A program made the position numbers and the translations under genes. From NCBI RefSeq assembly GCF_018991925.1, contig NW_024735516.1, positions 1 through 64,000 of the forward strand: a stretch of 64,000 nt of DNA. Direction: 5' to 3'. How positions within the stretch are numbered: position 1 is the stretch's first letter; every line of letters begins with the position of its first letter. Origin of the DNA: Homarus americanus. Its lineage: Eukaryota; Arthropoda; Malacostraca; Decapoda; Nephropidae. Below, one piece after another: positions 9,835 to 19,923 of the stretch. The notes under the pieces were generated by a model. That model was given only the letters and a program-made list of their open reading frames with translations. It was not told the origin of the DNA and searched no databases.

Positions 9835-10657
9835 CAGTGGTCCCTCAGTTAACCAGCACAGCTCGTTCCAGAAGGTTGCTCGTTAACCAAAAAAATTTGG
9901 TAACCGAAACCATTGTTTCAATGGGTTTTTGGGTAATTGCTTCCAGCTCACCGAAAATTACATACAAACTAAAAACAAATGTAGTAAAGTACGCTTACTT
10001 TGAGGTGTGCATGTAGAAGGCTCCTGGTTGATGATGATAATGGGAATTAGAATGGGGGTGGAGGAGAAGGGAGAAGAGAAGGCATTGGGGTGGAAGAGAA
10101 GTCACCCCATGCTGCCATTTCACCCATAAAATTTTAGCTTACTTGGTGTAATTCAAGATTATTTTCTTTAAATCAACACTGCACTGCGCTATATATTATC
10201 AATATGTAAAATATATTTCAAAATGACCAATAATTTGACTGGAAGCACAGAAAAAAAGCTTTTATGTTGAAGAGTCTCAAACAAAATGTTCCTTCCTCTG
10301 AACTGGTAAACAAACTGATGCCAAGCCTGGTGTGTTGAGTGGCTGTTTGGCGCGCAAAAAACTCGTTTCCTGTTCTTCAATTATGTTCAATAATTGTTAA
10401 AATGACTAAAAAATTTAATATGAAACTTTTAAAATTATTGAATAGTACAACCTTCTTGATATTTACTAAAATGGTAAGGAATTTAAGCCCTAAAACCGAT
10501 TACTGTATTGGCGGACTAATACTACAGCTGGTGGGCTGCCAAATGCAGGCGAAAACATGTTGGGAAAAATTCGTAAGGAATTCGTTAACCAAGGGTTTGC
10601 TCGTTAACCGAAGTGAAGAATCTTATGGAAGGTAATTCGTTAACCGAGGGATCACTG
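9835..10657. mobile_element. Non-autonomous pogo/Tigger-like element
   Basis: The ends are CAGTGGTCCCTCAGTTAACC and, inverted, GTTAACCGAGGGATCACTG, flanked by TA on both sides (9833-9834 and 10658-10659). TA duplication and CAGT ends are the signature of the Tc1/mariner-pogo superfamily. Additional GTTAACC motifs lie just inside each end. There is no transposase, so it would depend on an autonomous relative. Confidence 0.85.
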
Positions 10658-12112
10658 TATAATAAAAGCACTTCAACAAATACAAGTTTGAATACAGTCT
10701 GGGTTTCATTCTGGCAATTCTACTTTATATCATATACCTTCACGTACAGTTAGACCATAAATTACCTTTATGCCTTTGGTGTTGAACTAAAATGGTTTAG
10801 TTTTCTGTAAATTACAGTAAAAGTCCAACAATCCGGATGCCAGAAATCCGGACCACCCGAGAATCCAGACTTTTCGAAAACTAATTTTTTTTTTTTTAGC
10901 GGGCTTTTGTGTGTATGTGCGCATGCGTGAGCGCCACAGCTGCACAGCGACAACAAGCGACCACGTGGTCGCCACTTTAAAACGAGCAATCAAACTGTGA
11001 CAACATACCGTATATACTCGTCTATAACCCCCCCTCGTTTATCGGTCGACCCTGATTTTTTTACCAAGAAATCGTAAATTTATGATATACCTCGTTTGTA
11101 GTTCGACCAACGTTTTTGAGGGTAATGGAACAACAAAACCTTCAGTAAAAACGCTCTACGTCCTATAAACTGAGGCTCGCCGTGCCTGAAACACGAGTGC
11201 CGAAGGCAAATTGTTTACCATTTATTATTACAACTCTTTACACTGAAACGCGGGTAGTTTTAACAAAAATATTGTATATTTCCATTCAAGTATTTATTCA
11301 AGTCAATTAGGAGGGAATATTATTGAACGAAAGAAAGCGAAAGTCATTGTTTTCGTCACGATTTTATCCCACTTTCCACTGTAATACGTACGTAATTTCA
11401 GCAAAAATATTACATTTCCGTGAATGTATTATATCAAACACAGTATGAATAGAATATCATTGTAATATAACAGAATTTTAACCGAAAACTATTAAAAAAA
11501 CGAGTAACATCTCAAGAACATCGGAAGCTTAGGTAAAGTCTTTTGTTTTCGTCATGTATTTTATCCTATTTTACATTGAAATATATCACGTTTCAGTAAA
11601 ACTACTATTTATTTCCGAGAATATATTCATTCAGGCGCAGTTTAGGTAAAATATACGTGTGATGTAATAGTTTTTTAACTGAAAACGATTCGAAAAACAC
11701 GTACCCTCTATCCCTGTTCAAGGAGAGGACTGGGAGAAGCTGTTTGGTGCTGCAGACGATGACAAGGAAAATGATTTTGATGGATTTTAATGAAAATATT
11801 CAGAAATATGGTATCGTAGTATTTATTCAAGTCAATTAGGATAGAATATTATTGAAATACAACAGTTTTTTAACTGAAAACCATTCGAAAAGCGATTACG
11901 GTAACATCTTTTGAACGAAAGAAAGCGAAAGTCATTGTTTTTGTCACGATTTTAACCCACTTTCCACTGTAATACGTACGTCATTTCAGCAAAAATATTA
12001 CATTTCCGTGAATGCATTATATCAAGCACAGTATGAATAGAATCCATTGTAATATAACAATATTTTCAGTCCTACTCTTTCCATTTACAGAGTACTGTAC
12101 AAGCCCATAATA

Positions 12113-12359
12113 ATGGCTCCTAAAGTAGATAAACTTAGGTTGTGTGAAGAGAAAGAAGAACACGTTGAAATTGAGTGACAAACTTGAAATAATTAAGAAA
12201 CTAGAACGTGGTGTGGGCAATACTGTTCTAATGGAAACATACGACATTGGAGAGTCTACAATTTATGATATAAAAAAGGCAAAGAATAAAATTCTAGAAT
12301 TCACAGCTTTTTCATTAAAGCTTCTCGTTTTGATAAATGAAGCATGCTATATTTGCTAA
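12113..12359 (+). pseudogene. Pogo/Tigger transposase, N-terminal DNA-binding remnant
   Basis: The protein would bind transposon ends. The frame from 12144 gives KRKKNTLKLSDKLEIIKKLE followed by GESTIYDIKK, the helix-turn-helix pattern of the CENP-B/pogo (Psq-type) N-terminal domain seen in Tigger and Jerky proteins. The likely original start (ATG GCT CCT AAA, 12113) is in another frame and ends at a TGA, so the gene has a frameshift near residue 5-10. After about 55 recognisable residues the sequence is unrelated and stops at 12359. The second helix-turn-helix domain and the DDE catalytic domain are absent. It lies within the element at 10815-13681 and is almost certainly inactive. Confidence 0.8.
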
Positions 12360-12428
12360 TGAATAAACTATCAAAATGTACCTGTTCATCTCTTCTTTAT
12401 TCCTCCTTAAATTTGAATTTTAAAAGTA

Positions 12429-13619
12429 CAGTCAACCCTCACTTTACGCGGTTAATGTAACCCACAGGGTACCGCGGAAAGTGAGAAACGCGTAAAATGA
12501 ATAACATAACATATGGGATTAAATGAAATAGAGACCAGCTGACCCCCAAACTCCACTTTTTCCAACACAATACCTATGTTCTAGTAAAAATAACATCTTA
12601 ATTTTATGATGGTACATGCACACAATTAATACTTAAGAGAAATAGAGAAATACAGTCGCCAAGTTAATGTCCATTCAAATAATGGACACGACTCCCTCCC
12701 CCTCTTCTCACACTACACTGCTGGCTCTTCCCTCTGAGAAATTTTGGGGGGAAAACCAGGTATAGTAATAAATAATACCTCAAACTAAAGTTAGGATAAT
12801 ATAATTGACATTGCTGGATTCCTTGTAAGACCAGGAATATTTTGAATATAAATGTCATATATTTTGCACAAAAGATAACATATTTACTCAAGAGTAAACA
12901 TTATATCTAAAATTTGTATGTTTAATGCAAAATCTATGATGTTTACATTCAAAATGATCATCAAATTGTAAGAATTCCAGCAATGTAAATTATATTCTGG
13001 CCGGGTAATTTGTATGAATTTTATGAGCTAAAACAAATATCTTCAGTTAATAAAAAAAAAAATATTCTTCACGACACTATCGGTCAATCACAGTACCCCA
13101 CCTTGCCTCCCCCCCTCTTCCAACGAGCCAGATGGTCAGTCCGTCCCAACCCTCCCCCCACCCCCCACCAACCCTCCCTTCAAGAGAAAGAGTGGGTGAA
13201 AAAACTAGATTTTAACATTTAGTATTAAATAATACCTCAGATTAAAGTTAGGATAATATAATTGACATTGCTGGATTCCTTGTAAGACCAGGAATATTTT
13301 GAATATAAATATCATATATTTTGCACAAAAGATAACATATTTACTCAAGAGTAAACATTATATCTAAAAATTGTAAGTCTAATGCAAAGTCTATGATGTT
13401 TATATTCAAAATGATCATCATATTGTAAGAATTCCAGCAATGTAAATTATATTCTGGCCGGATAATTTGTATGAATTTTATGAGCTAAATAAAAAAATTA
13501 TACTTCACCCGTGTAAAGGAGTACACCCACCGCGGAATGTGAGCATCCTGGGTTCTGGCAGGGCACCGTGTAAACGTGGAAATGCGGAATGTGGGACCGC
13601 GTAAAGTGAGGGTTGACTG
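12429..13619. mobile_element. Nested pogo/Tigger-like non-autonomous element
   Basis: The ends are CAGTCAACCCTCACTTTACG and its inverse CGTAAAGTGAGGGTTGACTG, flanked by TA at 12427-12428 and 13620-13621. The motif CCGCGNAANGTGAG recurs inside both ends. It has no transposase. The interior holds two copies of a 260-base segment offset by 457 bases. It lies wholly within 10815-13681, so it inserted later. Confidence 0.9.
12768..13488 (+). repeat. Direct duplication of about 260 bp (12768-13031 and 13225-13488)
   Basis: The two segments are nearly identical, both containing GTTAGGATAATATAATTGAC, ATTTACTCAAGAGTAAAC and ATTTTATGAGCTAAA. The offset is 457 bases. The sequence between them is pyrimidine-rich and distantly resembles the stretch just before the first copy, so the original duplication was probably about 457 bases long. 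Confidence 0.9.
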
Positions 13620-14468
13620 TACTGCCTGAGAATCCGGACCGACCCAATTCCCAAGCAGTCCGGATTTTTGGACTTCTACTGTAAAGAAAACATATACCTG
13701 TATAAGGAAAACAAGTGACAGCATATCCTGGGAACATTATGTACTTGTTGAATTATTAACTTGAACTTATGTTTTGGTGTTGTTATAATTTTCTCATTTT
13801 GACTGTCGGTCATATTATTAAACAACAAATATATGATGCTTGGTTTAAGTCTAAATATATATGCATTAAATTTTTTGGGGAGTATAGTACCTGTAGTATT
13901 AAATGAAATTTCTTAATATCAGGAAGCTGATGAGCATATTGTGCATCTTGGGTTGCCAGGCAGTTTTTGAAGACTTGTTTTTGGCCCATTTGAAAATGAA
14001 AAATCAAAGAAACAAAAAATTAAATTATATTTACTTTGATAGACCTTAAATCATTTATTGGACATGAAGTCAATATTCAGACATCAATAATATTTGTACT
14101 GTATAAACACCTCCAGCCTCCAACATGTTGGCTCTTCATAATGCCTGGTCCACACAGCTATTGTGGGTGTAGACACTTACCTGCCAAACAATTTCACTAT
14201 GGAAGAGTTGATGGTCACCATTTTTTTTTTCTAAAACGGCACTTCAAGTAAAAAAATGTGCTGAATTTCACTATGGTAATTACATTTTCTAATAAAATAG
14301 GCCAGAAAGTATAGAAAATAAGGGTTAAAGTTGCTCAAAGGACACAAGACGGCAAACCGCCCAGTGATTGGCTTTGGGGTCACTAGCTTGTTGTGGAGCC
14401 GAGGACAGGGGTCAGCCAGTTGACACACCTTGACAGTCACCTTTGACAAAATTAATGTTCAATTAAAG

Positions 14469-14640
14469 GCATCATTGGTGCCTTGTTCCAATGTGTAAGA
14501 GTACTGACAGAGTTGCACCAGGAAGAATATTCCTCTCAGTACCGAGGGAAATGAAGACAAGGAAGATGTGGTGGCTTGCTGCTGGTCAAGAGTTTCCCAT
14601 ATCAGAGTGCTGCTTCTACTGTTGTGAAGATCATTTGAAT
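14469..14640 (+). CDS. THAP-type zinc-finger exon
   Basis: THAP domains are about 80-residue C2CH zinc-binding DNA-binding modules found in THAP proteins and at the N-terminus of P-element transposases. The frame reads WCLVPMCKSTDRVAPGR, then FLSVP, a TRKMWW core and CCEDHLN. This gives C-x4-C, a conserved proline, a conserved tryptophan and C-x2-H with about 42 residues between the second and third zinc ligands, all fitting the family. An in-frame stop lies just upstream (14464) and a strong donor, GTGAGT, begins at 14641 directly after the His motif, so this looks like an internal exon. A pyrimidine-rich acceptor (ACTTCTGCAG) occurs near 14795, but the sequence after it does not give a clear continuation. 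It could be a host gene exon or a P-like transposase exon; the AVPxF-type C-terminal box was not found. Confidence 0.55.
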
Positions 14641-15486
14641 GTGAGTATACTGTCATGTCTTCAATGTAGGTATAAATAAATTAGTTATTAGGTATCATTA
14701 CTTGTATTTGACTGCTGGGTGAGAAATAGAGGCAAAGCAAGATGAGAACATTTGACAGTGGAAATTGAAAGTTTTCATCACTGACTTCTGCAGTTTTTGA
14801 AGACAGGAAATGACTTGGGACAGCCAGGGCTGGAGAATTTGCTTGGGAAAATCAGATATAGGCTGGAGTTAGCTAGGGAACATGCTGGGTGCCCTAGGGA
14901 CAGTTTGAGGCCAAATACAGCACCCTTAACTGCCACCTTTTGTAGGAAAAGTTTTATTGGGCTAGGTGAGGTTAGATTATGATACCTTAGATCATTGTTT
15001 GCTGTTTATTTACTTTCTGATGTTTTTTTTTAATATTCTGGCATGTTTGTTATCAAAAGGTGAAAAAATTGAAAGTGATTGCTTTGGTTTATTTGAAAAA
15101 TTCTATTAAAGTACCTGGTACGTGGATATGTTATTTTTAATTGAAAAAACAACTGCCTAATGATAACAAATGTGAAAAATAAAATTTCTTTCCCATATTT
15201 TCAAGAGCAAATTTTAGGAACATGAATTTGTAATAACTGTTTCTCTTACACAGAAAATTAATAATTTTTATTAATACTATACCTGTAATCACTATGACAT
15301 CGGGAGTAGAGAAAAAACAATACAAAGGTTGAATCTTCACAGTTATTATCTAAATATTAGCCAACATAGCAAAAATAAGAAAATGTGCATTCTTGAGAAA
15401 AATAGTAAACTATATTTTACTGGGAATTACACTAATATGCCTTTCTAATGCTTCTAAATCTATAAAGCATTTGTGAATGTATAATA

Positions 15487-15803
15487 CAGGTGCTCTTCTA
15501 CTTAAGAATGTTCAACTTACAAACTTTCAGAGATACACATCATCACTGAGGGGGGTTACCTGCCAGAACAGGTGTTTAATGTGGATGAGACTGGATTATT
15601 TTGAAGAAAATTACAGATAGAACAAACATTACCTAAGAGGAGAAGAGTGAGCCAGGTTTTAAGGCTGTAATTAAAGGGTATAGCTGTACTAAATATCCAT
15701 AATCTTTAAATTTTTTACAATATGTTTGGTATCTAGAAGAGTAAAGTTGGACTTACAAACAAGCCTCGGGAACGTAACTCGTTTGTAAGTAGAGGAGCAC
15801 CTG
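15487..15803 (+). mobile_element. Internally deleted Tigger element with a DDE remnant
   Basis: The ends CAGGTGCTCTTCTACTTAAG and inverted CTTACTTACAAAC-type GTAAGTAGAGGAGCACCTG are flanked by TA (15485-15486 and 15804-15805). The plus strand retains LPEQVFNVDETGLF, the motif around the first catalytic aspartate of pogo/Tigger transposases. A TGA falls where a tryptophan codon is expected directly after it, and the following residues are frameshifted. Only about 320 bases remain, so it is a deletion derivative. Confidence 0.85.
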
Positions 15804-15928
15804 TATACATTACTCGCCACAGTACAACTGTATCTGGTAATAGCTGTCTCAATTACAAATATTAAAGTATATAGAATACAAGTACTGTGGCCTTCCTCAC
15901 AGCCAGTTACCAGCCTATGTACACCCAT

Positions 15929-16102
15929 GCCGTAAGGGTGCCGAATAATTTTTTAGTGGGTGTACAGTACAGTACTGACTGGCCAGAGAGGCCATCCCGA
16001 TGCGTGTCAATAAGTTGTATACTCCCAATAAAAAATTATTCAGCACCCTTATGGCATGATACAATATGACACGGGTGCCGAATAATTTTTTAGTGGGTGT
16101 AC
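15929..16102. repeat. Triplicated 30-bp motif in inverted and direct orientation
   Basis: The motif GGGTGCCGAATAATTTTTTA plus GTGGGTGTAC occurs at about 15936-15965 and 16073-16102 on the plus strand and inverted at 16016-16047. The first and the inverted copy can form a hairpin with a loop of about 50 bases. It could be the ends of a small inverted-repeat element with one end duplicated. Confidence 0.8.
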
Positions 16103-17287
16103 ACTTTGACCATACTTCTAACAATTAACTGTAGTTCTTGCTTGTACACTCTAGGAAGTACTTACATTAAAGTAGAGCATCGATAAATCGGACTATAATT
16201 GGGGCAGACCCTAGTCTGTAAAAAACGAATACATGGGGGGGGGGGGTGGTCGAGATAACTGCTTATATGAACTGTTTAAAGAAGATCAGCTGATGTTATG
16301 TTATTACTGCACTTCAGCAACTAAGGTAATTTCTGACAAGAAAATATATTTTTCTGGTGTACTTTGGTATGTTCTGTTTAAATCTGACATTCCCAACCCA
16401 ACCCATCCAAACAAAACCTAACCAAACCAAACCTAACCTAACCCAAGCCCCCCTATACTTCCCTACATCCGACAATTTCCCCAAAATAATGATTTTCCAA
16501 GAATGTGGAAAGATAGCTGAACCAATATCTAAAGTCCAAATGGCAGAAAATTAAAACTTTCTGTAGAAACCGCATGGGAAGTTAAAACCAATCTTAACCG
16601 ATGGATACATTATTTTGATGTCAAGCAAAAATTAATTTTTATTTACAGTATGCAATAAAATTCAATTATCCAAACAAACAAAGCGATAATGCAAAACAAA
16701 CATGCCAAATGTGCTATAAGGAAACCTACAGGTAGTATGTATGGGTGGTTGATTGTTATGTACAGGCAATACAAGTCAGCTCACCAAACAAACATTAAAA
16801 AATACCACAACACAAACAAAACAAAATAAAATATAATTAAACATACCTTAGCTTGCATGAGGAAATGGATGCTTTGTTTTCATCTAAAGCACAGCACAAT
16901 TCTCTTACAAACATACTGAAACAAATAATACAAATAACCAAACAATAGTAAAACAGAAACAAACACATCACAATGTAGGCAAGCATACCCACACACACAA
17001 CATGCATGAATTAATGACAACAATAGTTCTACTAAGCTACAAAAAAAACAAAGCAAAACTGCAAATCACTGAGCAAGCATAAACCAATAACAACAAACAA
17101 AACATTAATAAAATGTTACCAAGCTTAACAACAACAAAAATTTGCAAATATAAAACAAAATGGATTGTTAGAAAATGTACAAAACAGATTTAATACAACA
17201 TTCACACGATCCTTACCTATATCCTAATGGAGAATGAACCTGAAAGTATATAGAATACATGTAATTACAAATTCATTTTCTATACAG
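16103..17287. other. No gene recognised
   Basis: AT-rich sequence with many AACAAA-type words. A G run lies at 16235-16245, and a degenerate CCTAA/CCAAA block at about 16390-16445 looks like a decayed telomere-type repeat. No coding, RNA or transposon end is supported. Confidence 0.6.
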
Positions 17288-18450
17288 TACAGGGCTGCCT
17301 CACTCATCGCAAAGGTTACGGGCATGAAACTCGTTGCGAACATCAAAATTGCGAATAGCGGAGCAATTTCTCCCATAAGAAATAATGTAAATAGGGGGGA
17401 TACAGGCAGTGCGGTGGTCACAGCCGTCAGATTTTAACACTTGTTTTACTCAATACATTTAGAACATAAAATAAATAAAGAAACAAGGGCATAAAATCAA
17501 ATAAACATCAATAACAAACACTTTGAGTTTATTAGGCATATATGTTTACAAGTACAGTATACTTTACATGTTTGAGTGCGAGTGTTTGAATGTTTATGTG
17601 CGTATGTGTGTGAGGTAAGTTTTAAACGTAGACTGTTAATTTACCTCTGATGTGCTGTGTTCCTTGCTTGCTGAAGTTGGCATTGCATTAGGGGAGAGGA
17701 TGAAGGTTTACTGGGGTGAGAGGAAGCTGGGGTCGTCAGCCACCTCACTCTCCTCACTGCCAGGGTCGTCAGCCACCTCACTCATTATTCCTGTCAATTT
17801 GCACTGAAAGCTGTTGTTCTCCACTGCCTTCTGTTGAATCATGCATTGCGACAAAGGTTTTTTAAGGCTCTGGGTCTGGTCGTCAATCCACTTGCTCAAC
17901 ATCCGCTCCATACTCTCCATCTCAGCATCACGGAACCTCGTCACCTTCGTAGCCATCAGTGGTGTTGCAGACCCGGCCATCTCCTTGATATTGTCGGCGC
18001 TTTTAACTGTAGAATGCACTATAGAGTGAGCCAAGCCGTGCATGCACCCAATCACTGACATTCCTTCTCCGTGTTCATGTCTTTTTATGATATCCAGTTT
18101 CACGTCCAACATAACTGCCACACATGATCTCATAGCAATATTGCTGGGAGTTTTAGTAGCTGGTCGCTGAGGCATTGCGAGATCACACAACACACAACTG
18201 CTAGATCACACAAAACACACACCAGCATGTGTGAGACTGAGGCGAGCGGGAGCGTATGACGGAGGAATATGTACACACGTACACACACTGTCCTACACTA
18301 TTGTTGAGGCGCACGGTTCAAAATTTTTGCTCGTAAGAATTTGCGAATAAATGGGGCAACCATTGTGAATAGTGGAATTGGGTAACAATAAATTGATTGC
18401 GGATAAACGGGGTTACAAATACCGAGGCTATGAATAACTGGGTTTGCCTG
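17288..18450 (-). mobile_element. Tigger-like element with a short open frame
   Basis: The left end (CAGGGCTGCCTCACTCATCG) and the right end (inverted, CAGGCAAACCCAGTTATTC) are only loosely alike. However, sub-terminal repeats of GCGAAT/ATTCGC type occur inside both, as is usual for Tigger elements. The minus strand contains the DNA-binding part of a transposase at 17708-18175. The DDE catalytic domain is missing. The exact boundaries are approximate because the TA duplication is clear only on the left. Confidence 0.65.
17708..18175 (-). CDS. Tigger transposase DNA-binding region, catalytic domain deleted
   Basis: The uninterrupted frame gives about 155 residues starting MPQRPATKTPSNIA. It contains VKLDIIKRHEHGEGMSVI and a second segment with MERMLSKWIDDQTQ and PLSQCMIQQKA. 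These correspond to the first (Psq/CENP-B N) helix-turn-helix and the start of the CENP-B-type second DNA-binding domain of Tigger proteins. The frame then jumps to an acidic tail with a tandem SEVADDP motif and ends, so the DDE nuclease is removed by an internal deletion. An ATG 18 bases upstream (18193) would add MLCDLA; I prefer 18175 because it fits the usual N-terminus. A protein that binds transposon ends without cutting could repress relatives, but that is speculation and expression is unknown. Confidence 0.65.
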   Translation of the reverse strand: MPQRPATKTPSNIAMRSCVAVMLDVKLDIIKRHEHGEGMSVIGCMHGLAHSIVHSTVKSADNIKEMAGSATPLMATKVTRFRDAEMESMERMLSKWIDDQTQSLKKPLSQCMIQQKAVENNSFQCKLTGIMSEVADDPGSEESEVADDPSFLSPQ

Positions 18451-18785
18451 ATAATGTTCTGTATATAATTGACTTACGTGAATGATTTACTGGCAGACCC
18501 AAAGGATGTTTCCATGCAAATCATATTTCAATATAGATACTCGCAATATATAGTGTTAGGTGTTATGCATACAATTATTTTACTGCACCACCTTATTAAG
18601 TGTTCTATTTTTCCTTTTAATTTTAAAATTAGACAGCATCTGCCTGTTCCTAGATTTAATGTGGGGAAAAATTCTAAAGTTTAGATAGGTTTTAAGCAGT
18701 TTCAATGCAGATGCTGTAGTGCAAAGTTTTAAATAATTTATTTATTTTGCCAATACCACTTTTTCTCACTTTTTTCACTTGTATC

Positions 18786-19212
18786 CTCTTCACCACTGAT
18801 TGGCTCGTTAGCTGCTTGGGTGATCGGTCATGTCTCTGTTATGCACTGTTGGCAAGTACTGGGCATGCACCAGCTCCTGAATGTACCTGAACTTGCTCCA
18901 GTAATGGTCAAGTCTGGTCCTGAAAGAGCTCACGCTCGATCCCGTCACAACACTTTCTGGTAGATTGTTCCAAGAGTTCACAACTCTCACTCCGAAAAAG
19001 TTTGCCCTCACAGTTTTCTGGACTTAAGGCTTCTTCAATCTTATGCTGTGACCCCTTGTGGAGCGAGCGTCCACCAGCTCCAAGTAAGGACACTCGACTG
19101 AGTACAATAGTGCCCCTTGAGATGCATATACACCTCAATTAGGTCGCTGCTTGCCCGTCTGTAGTATAAGCTAGGCAAGTTCAGGCGCTCCAGTTTCAAT
19201 AACCTTTGGCAA
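18786..19212 (-). mobile_element. CR1-like LINE, 5'-truncated copy
   Basis: The minus strand matches the last 430 bases of the LINE at 19880-23900. It encodes LERLNLPSLYYRRASSDLIE, SCELL, a Q-H-W-S-K-F-type end and CAGTGGTGAAGAGGATACAA at the 3' end. Frameshifts split the C-terminal coding region. Only the extreme C-terminus of ORF2 and the 3' end remain. Confidence 0.85.
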
Positions 19213-19239
19213 ACATTTCTTACACCCAATATTTTATTA

Positions 19240-19860
19240 ACATTTGTCTTAAATTTTTCTTCAACAGATGATAGGTACTGCCTGACATTATCTTTGACAA
19301 TACTGAGGTCACCAAAAATGATTTGTCTCTTTCATTTTCTGCTTTAAAATGACAAAATCTTTACCTGGTTGTCCAATTCTGCATCTTCCACCAATAAAAT
19401 ATTGCAACAAATGTTGCGAACATGATGCTTAAGAAATTTTTTACACACATCCCAGAAACATACATTATTGCATTTTTTCTGCCACCTCAAAATACTCAGC
19501 TCTATCCATTTCTTCTCTGTTTTCATTTTCCATGTCATCTAAATCAATATCTAAAAAATTTTCAGTGGTTGGGGATGAAAAAATCTGAAATAGGAAGATG
19601 CATCAAATTCACAATTCCCTAGTGGTGGTTGTAATGAATCATTTGTGACTGCACTCTTTAATGCCAACCTGAAATTTCTTGTAGAAGGGTGATCACAGTT
19701 CCCAAATCTATTTCTTATGACACCAAAACGATTTTCCAGGCAGTCATCAAATAGTGAATACGTACCATAATCCTGGAGATCAGACCATAGATTCTTAAGA
19801 GAATATAAGTTTGATATGCAGCCTTTGATGCAATACAAAGTTACATTAGGTGGTGTTCTA
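19240..19860 (-). pseudogene. P-element/THAP9-like transposase C-terminal remnant
   Basis: This is the C-terminal part of a cut-and-paste transposase. The minus-strand frame from about 19860 gives YCIKGCISNLYSLKNLW, then DDCLENRFGVIRNRFGNCDH and RNFRLALKS. The LEN-x-FG-x-IR block followed by a conserved HPS/NPT-x-x-F segment is characteristic of THAP9 and P-like transposases. Downstream, in another frame, CKKFLKHHVRNICC and LDNQVKILSF follow, as expected for the extreme C-terminus. Frames change near 19545, and no N-terminal or catalytic part is present, so it is a fragment. It lies between two copies of the CR1-like LINE, all in the same orientation. The THAP exon at 14469 is on the opposite strand and cannot be the same copy without rearrangement. 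Confidence 0.55.
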
Positions 19861-19923
19861 AATTTCCATGACTTTATATAACTTTTACTTTTACTTTTAT
19901 CCTCTTCACCACTGAAAGGCTTG

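Larger units (their letters stand above)
10815..13681 (+). mobile_element. Pogo/Tigger-like transposon with a nested element
   Basis: The left end CAGTAAAAGTCCAACAATCC and the right end GGATTTTTGGACTTCTACTG are imperfect inverted repeats flanked by TA at 10813-10814 and 13682-13683. It contains a broken transposase N-terminus at 12113-12359 on the plus strand. A second complete element is inserted at 12429-13619, which has replaced or displaced most of the coding region. At 11290-12060 an approximately 190-base segment is present in two good copies (from 11291 and 11820) with a more diverged one between, upstream of the transposase. A start resembling another pogo family (TACCGTATATACTCGTCTAT) occurs at 11008, so an additional truncated insertion is possible. 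Confidence 0.8.
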
